Shown here piece after piece: positions 53,237 through 62,700 of a stretch of DNA of 64,000 nt (position 1 is its first letter; every line of letters begins with the position of its first letter). Location of the stretch: assembly GCA_963828505.1 (NCBI GenBank), contig CAWHFM010000007.1, forward strand, positions 442,412 through 506,411, in the 5' to 3' direction. Source of the DNA: Bog-473 sp963828505. Its GTDB lineage: Bacteria; Actinomycetota; Acidimicrobiia; Acidimicrobiales; RAAP-2. The translations under genes and the position numbers were made by a program. The notes beneath the pieces are model-generated. The model saw only the letters and a program-made list of their open reading frames with translations. It ran no database searches and had not been told where the DNA came from.

Positions 53237-54046
53237 GTGCCGATCGACTACGCCGTCGGTGACGACCACATCGTCACCATCACGATCAACCGTCCCGAGG
53301 CCCGGAACTCGCTGGACATGGAGCACTTCTTCCAGCTGCGTTCGGCCTGGGACCGCTTGGCCGAGGACGACGACGCCTACGTCGCCATCGTGACGGGTGT
53401 GGGCCGCGACTTCTGCGTCGGTGCCGACCTCAAGACCTACATCCCCCAGATCACGGAGCTGCAGAGGAAGATCAAGTCCGGCGACGTGGAAGAGCTCGGG
53501 GGCTACCGCCTCGACGACGGCGTCAAGGCGGTGCTGCGCGGGACGCGCCTGTACAAACCGATCATCGCCGCCGTGAACGGAACGTGTGTCGCCGGTGGCA
53601 TGGAGATGCTCGGCGGGACGGACCTGCGGGTGGCCGCTGACACGGCCACGTTCGGCGTCATGGAGCCCAAGCGCGGCCTCTTCGCCGGCGGTGGCACCAC
53701 CGTGCGCCTCCCTCGGCAGGTCCCTTACCCGGCCGCCATGGAGCTGCTCCTCTGCGCCGATCAGGTGCCGGCGGAACGGGCCTACGAGATGGGCCTGCTC
53801 AACGAAGTCTGCCGGCCGGGCGACCTGATGGAGCGCGCCTACGACTACGCGCGCCGCATCACGGCCAACGGTCCCTTCGCCGTCCGCAAGACCAAGGAGT
53901 CGGTACTGCGCGGGATGGCGACCGACATGCCCGAGGCCTACCGGATCGAGTCGGAGATCTCCGGGGAGGTCTTCTCGAGCGAGGACGCCAAGGAGGGTCC
54001 GCTGGCGTTCGCCGAGAAGCGGGCTCCCAACTGGAAGAACCGCTGA
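53237..54046 (+). CDS. Enoyl-CoA hydratase/isomerase family protein
   Basis: A 269-residue crotonase-fold protein: ITINRPEARNSLDMEHFFQL, GVGRDFCVGADLKTYI (oxyanion hole), VNGTCVAGGMEMLGGTDLRVAADTATFGVMEPKRGLFAGGG and NGPFAVRKTKESVL. The Glu pair of classical hydratases is partly kept (E in MEML and EPKRG), so hydration is possible but isomerase or hydrolase activity cannot be excluded. GTG start. In the amidohydrolase transcript. Confidence 0.88.
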   Translation: MPIDYAVGDDHIVTITINRPEARNSLDMEHFFQLRSAWDRLAEDDDAYVAIVTGVGRDFCVGADLKTYIPQITELQRKIKSGDVEELGGYRLDDGVKAVLRGTRLYKPIIAAVNGTCVAGGMEMLGGTDLRVAADTATFGVMEPKRGLFAGGGTTVRLPRQVPYPAAMELLLCADQVPAERAYEMGLLNEVCRPGDLMERAYDYARRITANGPFAVRKTKESVLRGMATDMPEAYRIESEISGEVFSSEDAKEGPLAFAEKRAPNWKNR

Positions 54047-54056
54047 ACACTGAACA

Positions 54057-54918
54057 TCATCGTTGGTCGCCGCGTGGCACCAGCGCGTAGACGAGCGTCA
54101 CCTGGTCGGTCTCGAGTTGGGTTCCCGGTTGGACCGGCACCGCGGCGGAGGTGGCGTTCTGGTCGAACCCGGCACTGGCGTACGGGGACTGCTGCTGTGG
54201 TTGCGTGTTGTCGGTCAGGGAGCACACCGGACCCAGGCGGCGCCCCGCGGCGGCGGCCATCGCCTCGGCGTGGGCCACGGCGAGGTGGACCGCCTGGGCC
54301 CTCGCCGCGTCCTGGACCTTCGACGGGTCGGCGATGGAGAAGGTGAGCCCGTTGATCTGAGCGGCGTTGCCGGCGGCTCCGACGACGTCGTCGATGGCCG
54401 TCCCCGCCTTGGCGACATCACGCAGCGTGGCGTTGACCGTGTCGGTCACCTGGTAGCCGGTCAAGGTGGGCACGCCGTGGGGATACGCATACTGCGGCTG
54501 CAGAGTAAGTCCCGTCGTCTGCACGTCGCGCGACGCCACGCCGCTCGCGGTGAGCGCGGCGAGCGCCTGGGTCACCTTGGCGTTGTTCTCGCTCAGCGCG
54601 GCCGCCGACGACCCGGCGGTGGTGCTGAAGCCGAACACCGCGTTGAGCACGTCGGGTGTCCCCGTGGCCTGGCCCGTGCCCTGAACCGTGATCCTCGAGG
54701 TCGAGGCGCTGCAGCCCTGTGACGCCGAGGCCGTCGCCGTGGCCGACGCCGAAGCCGGGGAGGCGCCGCCGGCATCGCCCAGCGCTACCGCCAGCGCGGC
54801 GGCACCGAGCACGAGAGCGCCTCCGGCCAACGCGACGACAAGGGCGCGCTTGGTCACCCTCGTGGGGCGGGCAGAAGGCTTCGGCTTCGGCTTCGGCTTC
54901 GGCTTCGGCTTCGGACAT
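54057..54918 (-). CDS. SIMPL-domain (DUF541) exported protein (probable frameshift near the start)
   Basis: A SIMPL/DUF541 protein with a signal-type segment (RALVVALAGGALVLGAAALAVAL) and the conserved core GQATGTPDVLNAVFGFSTTAGSSAAALSENN, VQTTGLTLQPQY and LTGYQVTDTVNATLRDVAKAGTAIDDV. It is predicted to lie outside the membrane. The in-frame start is the GTG at 54857 (266 residues). The only strong ribosome site (AGGAGG) precedes the ATG at 54918, which is out of frame by one base. One extra base near 54870 would join them and give about 286 residues. The true N-terminus is therefore probably the Ser-Glu-Ala repeat encoded by 54877-54912. Confidence 0.8.
54877..54912 (-). repeat. Hexanucleotide repeat (GAAGCC on the minus strand), six copies
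   Basis: Six copies of GGCTTC on the plus strand, coding a Glu-Ala repeat directly after the probable start of the SIMPL protein. Multiples of six keep the frame. Confidence 0.85.
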
Positions 54919-55047
54919 GGTCAGACCTCCTGCGGCTCGAAAGGCTGGTTCCTTCCAGGAGGTGAGACGCCGCTGGGCGCGGATCGGTTCGCTGCGGGAC
55001 CGGTCCCGTCCGGTCAGACGGGTTCGGATCATTGCGGTCCCGTCCGG

Positions 55048-55905
55048 TCAGCCCAGCGCGGTGAGGGCCTCTTCGTCGAGGTCGACTTCGACTGCCGCCA
55101 GGTTCTCCTCCAGGTGCCGGAGGGAGGACGTGCCAGGGATGAGCAACACGTTGGGCGACACGTGGAGCAGCCAGGCCAGCGCCACCTGCGCCGGCGTGGC
55201 CCCGAGACGATCCGCCGCGCTTCGTACCGCCGGGTGGGTGAGCACGGGTTTGTCGGGCATGAAGGCCGAGCCGAGCGGGAAGTACGGAACGTAGGGCACC
55301 CCGTCGGCGCGGCAAGCCTCGAACACGTCCTGCCCCGACCGGTCCGCCACGCTGTACGCGTTCTGTATACAGGCGATCGGCGTCACCTCGCGGGCACGGC
55401 GGTACTCGTCGAGCGTGACCGTGCTCAGCCCGATCGCGCCGATCAGCCCCTCATCCTTGAACGCGACCATGGCGGCGACCTGCTCGTCGAACGGCACCTC
55501 GCCATCGGGATGGCGGCGCAGGTTGACCACCGGCACCTGCTCCAGGCGCAACGAAGCCAGGTTGGCCTCGACACCCTGGCGCAACTCCTCCGGCCTCTGC
55601 GCGCCGATCCACGCACCGGCGTCGTCTCGAGCAGCGCCGACCTTCGACACGAGGACGAGGTCGTCGGGGTAGGGGTGCAGCGCCTCGCGGATGAGGTCGT
55701 TGGCGACGTTGGGACCGTAGAACTGGGCGGTGTCGATGTGGTTCACGCCTGCGTCGACGGTTCGACGCAGGATCGCCAGGGCGGTCGCCCGGTCCTTCGG
55801 CGGCCCGAAGACCCCCGGCCCCGGAAGCTGCATGGCCCCGAAGCCCATACGGCGGACCCTCCGGCCCCCGAGGTCGACCTCCTCCCCGACCTCCCCGGCC
55901 GTCAC
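55048..55905 (-). CDS. Aldo/keto reductase
   Basis: A 285-residue NADPH-dependent aldo/keto reductase. Catalytic tetrad positions: Asp in NHIDTAQFYGP with Tyr in the same motif, Lys in LVLVSKVGAA and His in VVNLRRHPDG. Later segments: AIGLSTVTLDEYRR, IQNAYSVADRS, and LIPGTSSLRHLEENL (NADPH-binding). The GTG at 55905 overlaps the stop of the DUF4499-like membrane gene (GTGA). Reduces an aldehyde or ketone of unknown identity. Confidence 0.9.
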   Translation of the reverse strand: MTAGEVGEEVDLGGRRVRRMGFGAMQLPGPGVFGPPKDRATALAILRRTVDAGVNHIDTAQFYGPNVANDLIREALHPYPDDLVLVSKVGAARDDAGAWIGAQRPEELRQGVEANLASLRLEQVPVVNLRRHPDGEVPFDEQVAAMVAFKDEGLIGAIGLSTVTLDEYRRAREVTPIACIQNAYSVADRSGQDVFEACRADGVPYVPYFPLGSAFMPDKPVLTHPAVRSAADRLGATPAQVALAWLLHVSPNVLLIPGTSSLRHLEENLAAVEVDLDEEALTALG

Positions 55906-56216
55906 CCTCGACCCGCCTTTCGCAGCACCATGAGCGAGGGGAACCCGACGACGAAGGTCTGCAGGCTCCAACCCGAGGCCGGCAGGCCCCGCTTGGCGGC
56001 GATCCGTCCGGCCGCGACGGCCTCGGCGGCATGGATGACCGCCGTGGCGACCAGGAGGGCACGCAGCGCACGGCGTGGGGGCAGCGTGCCGCCGCTCAGT
56101 TCGGATGCGCGCTCGTAGGACTTGGGACTGACGACCAGCTTCGTCAGCACCACGATTCCCCCGTCGAGGACGAGGAACCACAGCAGGGAGGGACGTTGGA
56201 CGCCGTCTCGTTTCAT
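55902..56216 (-). CDS. DUF4499-like small membrane protein
   Basis: A 104-residue protein with hydrophobic segments (LLWFLVLDGGIVVLTKLVV, LLVATAVIHAAEAVAAG) and a final GWSLQTFVVGFPSLMVLRKAG. This matches the TMEM254-like DUF4499 pattern in which the last segment holds the conserved His/Trp/Gly-Phe-Pro-Ser features. Its stop overlaps the aldo/keto reductase start. It lies ten bases after rlmN on the same strand. Confidence 0.7.
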   Translation of the reverse strand: MKRDGVQRPSLLWFLVLDGGIVVLTKLVVSPKSYERASELSGGTLPPRRALRALLVATAVIHAAEAVAAGRIAAKRGLPASGWSLQTFVVGFPSLMVLRKAGRG

Positions 56217-56225
56217 CCCCTGGTT

Positions 56226-57248
56226 CTACCCGATCTTCTGAACGATCGGGCCGGCTGCGAGCTGGCCGCAGGCCGCATCGATCTCGGCGCCCCTCGTGAC
56301 CCGGATCGTGGCGTTGACCTCCAGCGAGGTCAGCTCGTCGCGAAAGCCCCGGACACGCTCCGGCGGCGAACCGACCACGGGATAGCCGGGCGTCGGGTTC
56401 AGGGGGATGAGGTTGACGTGCGCACGCAGGGGACGGGCGAAGGCGGCGAGCTCGGCCGCGTCGCGCGCCGTGTCGTTCACCTGGTCGATCAACGCCCACT
56501 CGATGGAGAGCCGGCGGCCGCTCCGCTCCACGTAGTCGCGACAGGCCTCGGACAGGACGGCGAGCGGGTAGCGGCGATTGATCGGCACCAGCTCGTCGCG
56601 CAACGCGTCGTTGGCGGCGTGCAGGGAGACGGCGAGGTTGACCGGGAGGGACTCGGCGGACAACCGCCGGATTCCCGGCACCAGTCCCACGGTCGACAGC
56701 GTCAGGTGACGCGCCGAGAGACCCATCTCGCCGTGCAGCCGCACCACGGCGGCCCACACCCGGTCGTAGTTGGCGAGTGGTTCGCCCATGCCCATGAACA
56801 CGACATTGGAGAGACGCCGGGGCCTCGCCTCTCGAATGGCGACAGCCACCTGCTCCACGATCTCGCCCGCGGACATGTGGCGCCGGAAACCGGCCTGCCC
56901 GGTGGCGCAGAACTGGCAGGCCATGGCGCAGCCGGCCTGGGTCGAGACGCAGACCGTGACCCGGTCGGGGTACGCCATGAGAACCGACTCCACCCGGCTG
57001 CCGTCGGCGAGCGCCCACAACCACTTGGTCGTCTCCCCGCCGTCCGCCGTGCGGCGCGAGAGCTCGCGTAGCGACGGCGGGAGCGCGGCGGCCAGCCGGG
57101 CGCGCAGGGGTGCCGGTAGCTCGGTCATCTCCTCCGGCCGCTGCACCCGCAGATGCAGACCGTCCCAGACCTGTCGGGACCGGAAGGCGGGCTCATCCTG
57201 GAGGAGCTCGCTCAGCTCGGCTCGCGACAGTTCGTAAGGCCCGGGCAC
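56226..57248 (-). CDS. rlmN: 23S rRNA (adenine-2503-C2)-methyltransferase RlmN
   Basis: A 340-residue radical-SAM methyltransferase. CAMACQFCATGQAGF gives the Cys-X3-Cys-X2-Cys cluster motif, GMGEPLANYDRV and LAVSLHAANDALR are typical, and the second catalytic Cys is in DAACGQL near the C-terminus. It methylates A2503 of 23S rRNA and also tRNA position 37. The start GTG at 57248 (VPGPYELSRAELSELL) fits the family N-terminus; an in-frame start at 57365 would add 39 residues of doubtful value. It begins the operon with the DUF4499-like gene and the aldo/keto reductase. Confidence 0.93.
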   Translation of the reverse strand: MPGPYELSRAELSELLQDEPAFRSRQVWDGLHLRVQRPEEMTELPAPLRARLAAALPPSLRELSRRTADGGETTKWLWALADGSRVESVLMAYPDRVTVCVSTQAGCAMACQFCATGQAGFRRHMSAGEIVEQVAVAIREARPRRLSNVVFMGMGEPLANYDRVWAAVVRLHGEMGLSARHLTLSTVGLVPGIRRLSAESLPVNLAVSLHAANDALRDELVPINRRYPLAVLSEACRDYVERSGRRLSIEWALIDQVNDTARDAAELAAFARPLRAHVNLIPLNPTPGYPVVGSPPERVRGFRDELTSLEVNATIRVTRGAEIDAACGQLAAGPIVQKIG

Positions 57249-57640
57249 CGTCCCATTCTCGTTGCTGCGGGGCCCCGACCCGGCGCAGGCACGCGCCACA
57301 CGCACCCCCAGGCCGGCGCCGGAACCCAACCGTGGCGCCAACGTCGCGCCGGCCGGGAGGGTCACTCGCGGCCCAGGATCAACATCGCCGCGGCCGTGAA
57401 CCAGCCGCTCTCACTGCGGAGGATGGTCCCTTCACCGTGGAGGATGGTCGCCTACCCACCAGGACGGTCGTCCTCCGCCGCCGGGAAAGACCGCCCTCGC
57501 TGTTCGGGCTGATCGGATCGACACTGACACGGACGTCATCTACCGTGAAGTCCCCGCTCCGACGCGTGCTGTTGGGCCGCCGGCCGGCGGAGGAGCGGGC
57601 CGACGGGCCTAGGGGGCGACGGAGCGAGGGAGGGAGGGAG
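57249..57640. other. 392-base intergenic region
   Basis: Between rlmN and the acyl-CoA synthetase. It holds a ten-base direct repeat (GAGGATGGTC, two copies near 57420 and 57441) and the operator-like site at 57525, then a GGAGG-rich ribosome site. No other feature was recognised. Confidence 0.6.
57525..57538. promoter_or_regulatory. Candidate operator, degenerate TGACAC palindrome
   Basis: TGACACGGACGTCA: the left arm perfect, the right arm ACGTCA instead of GTGTCA. It lies 102 bases before the acyl-CoA synthetase ATG at 57641. It resembles the 30644 copy most closely. Confidence 0.45.
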
Positions 57641-59822
57641 ATGGCGAAGACGGACACGGCGGTCGACGTCACCGGCCGTCCGACCGCCCTGCGCCACGTC
57701 GACCTCGACACGTTCTTCCGTCCGAAGCGGGTGGCGGTCGTCGGGGCGTCGGACACCAACGCCCGGACCAACACCTCTCTGACCGTGAAGATCACCACCT
57801 GGGCCGAGGCCTGCGGCGCCTCCGTGCACTACGTGAACCCGAACCGCCCCGTCGTGGCCGGGCGCCCGTCGGTGAAGTCGCTGACCGACATCGACGAGCA
57901 GCTCGATCTCGTCGCCATCCTCGTCGGAGACCCGCTTCCCGTCCTGCGCGACGCGGTAGCTGCCGGGGCGAAGTTCGCCGTCGTCTTCGCGGCCGGGTTC
58001 GCCGAGGTCGGCGCGAAGGGCGAGCGTATCCAGGCGGAGATGGAGCGGATCATCGAGTCCGGAGACATCCGCGTGCTCGGGCCGAACACGAACCTGAACG
58101 CGTTCGAGGTGTTCCGTGACGAGCTCCCGGGTCCCGCCATCGCGCTGATCACCCAGAGCGGACACCAGGGCCGCCCCGTGTTCCAGGGCCAGGAGATCGG
58201 GATCAAGCTGTCTCATTGGGCGCCGACGGGCAACGAGGCCGACCTGGAGTCGGCCGACTTCATCGACTACTTCTCGAGCCTCCCGACCACGGGCGCGGTG
58301 GCCTGCTACATCGAGGGGTTCAAGAACGGCCGCACCCTCCAGCTGGCCGCCGACGCGGCGGCCCGGCGCAAGGTGCCCATCGTGGCGGTGAAGGTGGGGC
58401 GGACCGACGAGGGCACGTCCATGGCCAAGGCCCACACCGGCCACCTGACCGGATCCGACGAGGTCGTCTCCGCCGTCTTTCGCCAGTACGGGATCCAGCG
58501 GGTCGACGGTCTGGACCAGCTGCTCGATGTCTCGGCCGCCCTGGCGCGCACCAAGGCGCCGGCACCGGCCGCGCTGCGCCGTCTGGTCCGTGGAGCCGGC
58601 GGCAGGGTCTGCGTGTACTCCATCTCCGGCGGAACGGGCGCCCACATGGCGGACATGGTCGCCGCCGCGGGACTGGAGCTGCCGCGCCTGAGCCCGGCGT
58701 CGCAGAGGCAGCTGCACGAATGGATCCCGCCCTACCTGCGGGTCTCCAACCCGGTGGACAGCGGCGGCCCGCCCGTGGGCGACTGGCGCGGGCCGAAGAT
58801 CATTCAGACGATGCTGGCCGACCCCGGCGTGGACCTGTTGCTGTGCCCGATCGCCGGCGCCGTGCCCTCCATGGCCGACAAGCTGAGCGAGGACCTGGTG
58901 GCGGCCGCGGCGACGACGGACAAGCCGCTCTTCGTGGTCTGGGGTTCACCGGCCGGCAACGAGGAGGCCTATATCGAGACCCTCCTCGGCAGCACGGTGC
59001 CGGTGTTCCGGACGTTCACCAACGCGGTCATGGCCGCCAAGGCGTACTTCGACCATCACCGGTTCGCCGCGTCGTACCGGTCCGCGTTCGCCCGCCCGGT
59101 GCGCCGGCCGTCGCCGGCACGGTCGGAGGCGATGCCCGTCGTGATGCCCGACGGAGCGCGCCGAGGGAGCGGCGAGGTGCTGTCGGAGCAGGACTCGAAG
59201 GCGTTGCTCAGGGCCTACGGCATCGCGGTGCCCGCCGAGCGGGTGGTGACCTCGGCCGCCGAAGCGGCGAGGGCGGCGAAGGGGCTCGGGTTCCCCGTCG
59301 TGATGAAGATCGTCTCGGCCGACATCGCCCACAAATCGGATCTGGGGCTGGTCGCCGTCGGCGTGCGCGACGAGGACGACGCCCGGCGCACGTACCGTGT
59401 GCTGTCGGCCACGGCCGCCGAGGCGCGGCCCGAGGCGACCGTCGACGGCGTGCTGGTGGCCGAGATGGTCCCGGGAGTGGAGACCGTCGTCGGCATCGCC
59501 CAGCGACGACCTGTTCGGCCCGGTGGTCATGTTCGGCCTGGGCGGGGTGCTCGTCGAAGTCCTGCGGGACGTGACGTTTCGGGTCCCGCCCTTCACGGCA
59601 CGCGACGCGGCGGCCATGCTGGGCGAGCTGCGGGGGTCCGCCGTCCTCGACGGAGTCAGGGGCAGGCCGCCGGTGGACCGGGAGTCGCTCGTCGACACGT
59701 TGATGCGGATGCAACATCTCGCCGTCGACCTGTCGGGTGAGGTGGCCGAGGTGGACGTCAACCCGCTCCTGGCCGGCCCCTACGGTGCGGTCGCGGCCGA
59801 CGCGCTGGTGGTGCTGGCCTGA
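57641..59822 (+). CDS. NDP-forming acyl-CoA synthetase (frameshift near 59505)
   Basis: About 726 residues after removing one base near 59505. A CoA-binding domain (FFRPKRVAVVGASDTNART), the ligase domain (ALITQSGHQGRPVFQGQEIG, NEADLESADFIDYF, VAVKVGRTDEGTSMAKAHTG, GGTGAHMADMVAAAGL) and an ATP-grasp domain are present. The last is split by the frameshift: KALLRAYGIAVP, VMKIVSADIAHKSDLGLVAVGV, then DDLFGPVVMFGLGGVLVEVLRDVTFRVPP and VDVNPLLAG in the next frame. It converts an acid, CoA and ATP to acyl-CoA, ADP and phosphate. A GGGAGGGAGGGAG site abuts the ATG. Followed by an enoyl-CoA hydratase. Confidence 0.87.
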
Positions 59823-59824
59823 TC

Positions 59825-60664
59825 ATGACCGGCGGCACGGTGGAAGCGGACGTGGAAGGGGTCGTCCGTGAGGTGGCGGACGGGATCTGCACCATCACGA
59901 TCGACCGGCCCGAGGCGGGCAATGCCCTCACCCAGGCCATGCGCGACCAGATCGGGGCCTGGGTGCGCGACGCCTCGTCCGATCTCTTCGTGCGGGCCGT
60001 GGTGATCACCGGGACCGGCGACCGTGCGTTCTGCACCGGGGCCGACCTGCGGGGCGGGCGTCACGCCGCCCGACCCAGGCCCGAGGACGCTCCCGAAACG
60101 GCGATGGGCGACGGGTCCCGGATGATCCGCGACGGCTGGCAGCTCCTGATCACGTCCATCCTCGATTGCGAGAAGCCGGTCGTCGCCGGGGTCAACGGCA
60201 CCGCGGCCGGCGGGGGGATGCATCTCGCCCTCGCCTGCGACCTGGTCGTGATGGCCGAAGAGGCCAAGTTCATAGAGGTCTTCGTCCGACGGGGCATCGC
60301 GCCCGACGCAGGCGGGGCCTGGATCTTGACCCGCCTGGTCGGCATCCAGAAGGCGAAAGAGCTCTTCTTCCTCGGCGACGACGTGCCGGCGGCCGAGGCC
60401 TATCGCATCGGACTGGTCAACCGTCTGGTGCCACGGGCCGAGCTCGCTGCGACCGTGGCCGCGTTGGCGACTCGGCTGGCCCAGGGGCCGACCAAGGCCA
60501 TCGGGGTGGCGAAGTGGCTCGCCAACCGGGCCCTCGACGTCGACCGGAGCACGGCCTTGCACGACGAGGCGATGGCCCAGGAGCTCCTGTCCAACACGCT
60601 CGACTCGAAGGAGGGCGTGGCGAGCTTCGTGGAGCGGCGCCCGTCCGAGTTCAAGGGCTGGTAA
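59825..60664 (+). CDS. Enoyl-CoA hydratase/isomerase family protein
   Basis: A 279-residue crotonase: ITIDRPEAGNALTQAMRDQI, GDRAFCTGADLRGG (oxyanion hole), VNGTAAGGGMHLALACDLVVMAEEAKFIEVFVRRGIAPDAGGAWILTRLVG and a C-terminal FVERRPSEFKGW. The EVF region with Asp instead of the second Glu suggests a hydratase/isomerase variant. The ATG follows the synthetase stop by two bases, so the two are coupled: activation and then hydration. Confidence 0.9.
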   Translation: MTGGTVEADVEGVVREVADGICTITIDRPEAGNALTQAMRDQIGAWVRDASSDLFVRAVVITGTGDRAFCTGADLRGGRHAARPRPEDAPETAMGDGSRMIRDGWQLLITSILDCEKPVVAGVNGTAAGGGMHLALACDLVVMAEEAKFIEVFVRRGIAPDAGGAWILTRLVGIQKAKELFFLGDDVPAAEAYRIGLVNRLVPRAELAATVAALATRLAQGPTKAIGVAKWLANRALDVDRSTALHDEAMAQELLSNTLDSKEGVASFVERRPSEFKGW

Positions 60665-60677
60665 CTGGACCGTCGAT

Positions 60678-61498
60678 TCAGAACTGCCCGTTGCCCGGCG
60701 ACGTCGTGGTGGTGCCGGTCGACCCGACGCCCGTCGTGCTGGTCGTCGGCGCCGTGGTGGACGTGGTCGTCGTGGTGCCACTCTTCGGGGCCGTTGTCGA
60801 AGTCGTGCTGGTCGACGTCGAGGTCGAGGTGGACGCCGTCGTGCTCGTGCTCGTCGTCGTGCTCGTCGTCGTGCTCGTGCTCGTCGTCGTCGAGGTCGTC
60901 GTCGTGGGCGCAGGTGTGGGCACGAAGAGGTTCTTCAACGTCGGTGCCGGAGCCCGCGCCGCCGAAGATCGACGACAGCGGCTTCCCGGCCACCAGTTCG
61001 ACGGCCGTGATGAACACGAGGGCGAGCAGGAAGACCACCCCGGCGGTCCCGGCCAGCGCCTTCCACGTGAACTGGCGCTTCGCGGGAGGGAGGGCGACGG
61101 GCCTGGGTCCTGGCCCGTGTGCTCCCCGTCGGGAACGATCGGATCCGTCTCGACGTCGCCGGACGTGGACGTCGACGTCGAGGCGACGGCGCGGTCGCCT
61201 GGCCCGGAGCAGGCGGGTCGGACTCCTCCGTCTCGGCGGTCCCGTCGCTCGTCCCCGTAGCGCCCAGCCGACGCAGGAAGGGACTCGTCGGGGAGTCCGA
61301 CGACCGTACGACCACTTGGCGCACAGCCTCGTGCCCCCGCTCGATCGACTGAGCCACCACCGCGGTCCCCATCGTGGCCGCGGCCGACCCGATGGCCACG
61401 CCCACGATCGTGCCCTTCACCCCGAAGACCGAAGCGATGAGCGCGGCGAGGACGGCGCCGCCGGCCGAGGCCAGGATCTGGCGGACCGAGAATTTCAT
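60678..61498 (-). CDS. Membrane protein with Thr/Ser-rich tail (two frameshifts)
   Basis: Reading across frameshifts near 61170 and 60930, the order is as follows. KFSVRQILASAGGAVLAALIASVFGVKGTIVGVAIGSAAA (a glycine-zipper-like N-terminal segment) is first. Then come a basic/Pro-rich cytoplasmic stretch and a membrane helix (VVFLLALVFITAVELVAGKPLSSIFGG, seen in another frame). The tail is an extracellular segment of about 80 residues, almost all Thr, Ser and Gly (60690-60930). The length is two bases over a multiple of three, as expected for two +1 changes. Probably a cell-surface anchor or stalk; function unknown. Confidence 0.7.
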
Positions 61499-61519
61499 CG
61501 CCGGGGAGCGAGCAGGTGC

Positions 61520-61660
61520 CTAGGACCGCCAGTGCCGATACTCGGCCACCCGGCTGATGCGATCCCCGACGGTGGTGGCGGCGGCCGCCGACAGGAGCGG
61601 TCGCAGGGGCGCAGGCGCAGTCGCAGTCGCCGCTCCGATCGTGACCGTCTCGTCGGTCAC
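61520..61660 (-). CDS. Possible small protein, 46 residues
   Basis: A GTG start (61660) overlaps the stop of the DinB gene as GTGA. It gives a 46-residue protein ending AEYRHWRS and rich in Ala/Thr, with a central LRPLLSAAAATTVGDRISRV segment. It is 22 bases before the membrane protein gene. The coupling and codon use (strong G/C in third positions) support translation, but no homologue is recognised. Confidence 0.4.
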   Translation of the reverse strand: MTDETVTIGAATATAPAPLRPLLSAAAATTVGDRISRVAEYRHWRS

Positions 61661-62158
61661 TCCCCCACCGCCCCGTCGATAAGCTCACGCAACAGGTCAG
61701 CGTGACCGTTGTGCCGGGCGTACTCCTCGATCATGTGGACCATGATCCAGCGCAACGACAGGTCGTCTTTGGTCTCCGCCGCCAGCTGGTCGAAGGAGTC
61801 GGCGCCCTCCACGATGGTGCGCGACACGTCGCACTGCTGGAGGAAGCGCTCCATGTCCTCGGGACACCCGCGCCGGGTCGAGGTCGTTGAAGTCCACGTC
61901 GACGTCCTGCGAGGTGTCGAACGGCTGCGGCGAGCCGTTCGCGGCAAAGCGATTCTCGAACCAGCTCCACTCGACGAACGTCATGTGCCGCACCAGCCCC
62001 AAGAGGCTCAGCCCTGAAGGGGGCACGCCCCGGCGGACCATGTCTTCGGGCTCGATACCCTCACACTTCCAGAGCAACGTCGCCCGCTGGTAGTCCAGCC
62101 AGACGGTGAGCATCGTGCGTTCGTCACCGGTCATCGGAGGCTCGGGCCGCGAGTCCAT
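61657..62158 (-). CDS. DinB/DUF664 family protein (frameshift near 61880)
   Basis: About 166 residues after removing one base. The first frame has VWLDYQRATLLWKCEGIEPEDMVRRGVPPSGLSLLGLVRHMTFVEWSWFENRF, with His and Trp of the four-helix bundle. The second has PEDMERFLQQCDVSRTIVEGADSFDQLAAETKDDLSLRWIMVHMIEEYARHNGHADLLREL, with the two further His. The three His match the metal site of DinB-like proteins. Some of these act as thiol transferases using mycothiol or bacillithiol. Start ATG at 62158, divergent from 62227. Confidence 0.82.
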
Positions 62159-62226
62159 CGGCCCACCATAACGGAGCGCCCCGGCGGCGAAGGATCCGCC
62201 CCGAAGGGGGCCGGTAGCATTGATCC

Positions 62227-62690
62227 GTGCGCGACCGCTGGTTCTCGAGGCGAGCCGTTTCGCTGCACGTGGCCGTGCTGATCTTCGTACCCGGGTGCGC
62301 CGTCGCAGCGTGGTGGCAGGTGACGAGGGCGGCCGACGGAAACCAGCTCAGCTACCTCTACATGGTGATGTGGCCGATCTTCGGCCTCCTCGGCCTCTTC
62401 TTCTGGTGGCTGCTGGTGCACACCGACTACGACACGGTCGGCCTCAAGGGCATGCGCAACCGCGAGACGTCGCCGTCACCTCGACCTCGCCCTCGCTTTC
62501 GCCGTCGCCTTCGCCTCACGGCGAACCGGCTGCGTCGGCTGCCGTTACCCCGGAAGCGGCAGCGTCACCAATCGCCGAGGACCTGGACCCCGACCTGGCC
62601 TCGTACAACGCGAGACTGGCCGAGCTGGCGAAGGAAGGCGCCAAGACATGGCGTCGGCCCGAGCGCATCGTCGCCCGTCGGACGGAGTGA
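62227..62690 (+). CDS. Two-helix membrane protein (frameshift near 62455)
   Basis: About 154 residues if one frameshift is bridged. The first frame has RRAVSLHVAVLIFVPGCAVAAWWQVTRA and YMVMWPIFGLLGLFFWWLLVH (two membrane helices). The second has a Ser/Pro/Ala-rich linker and ASYNARLAELAKEGAKTWRRPE. A membrane protein with this head and a basic C-terminal tail is common beside DUF3817 genes in Actinomycetota. GTG start (62227); ends eleven bases before DUF3817. Confidence 0.65.
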
Positions 62691-62700
62691 GTCGGTCGAG

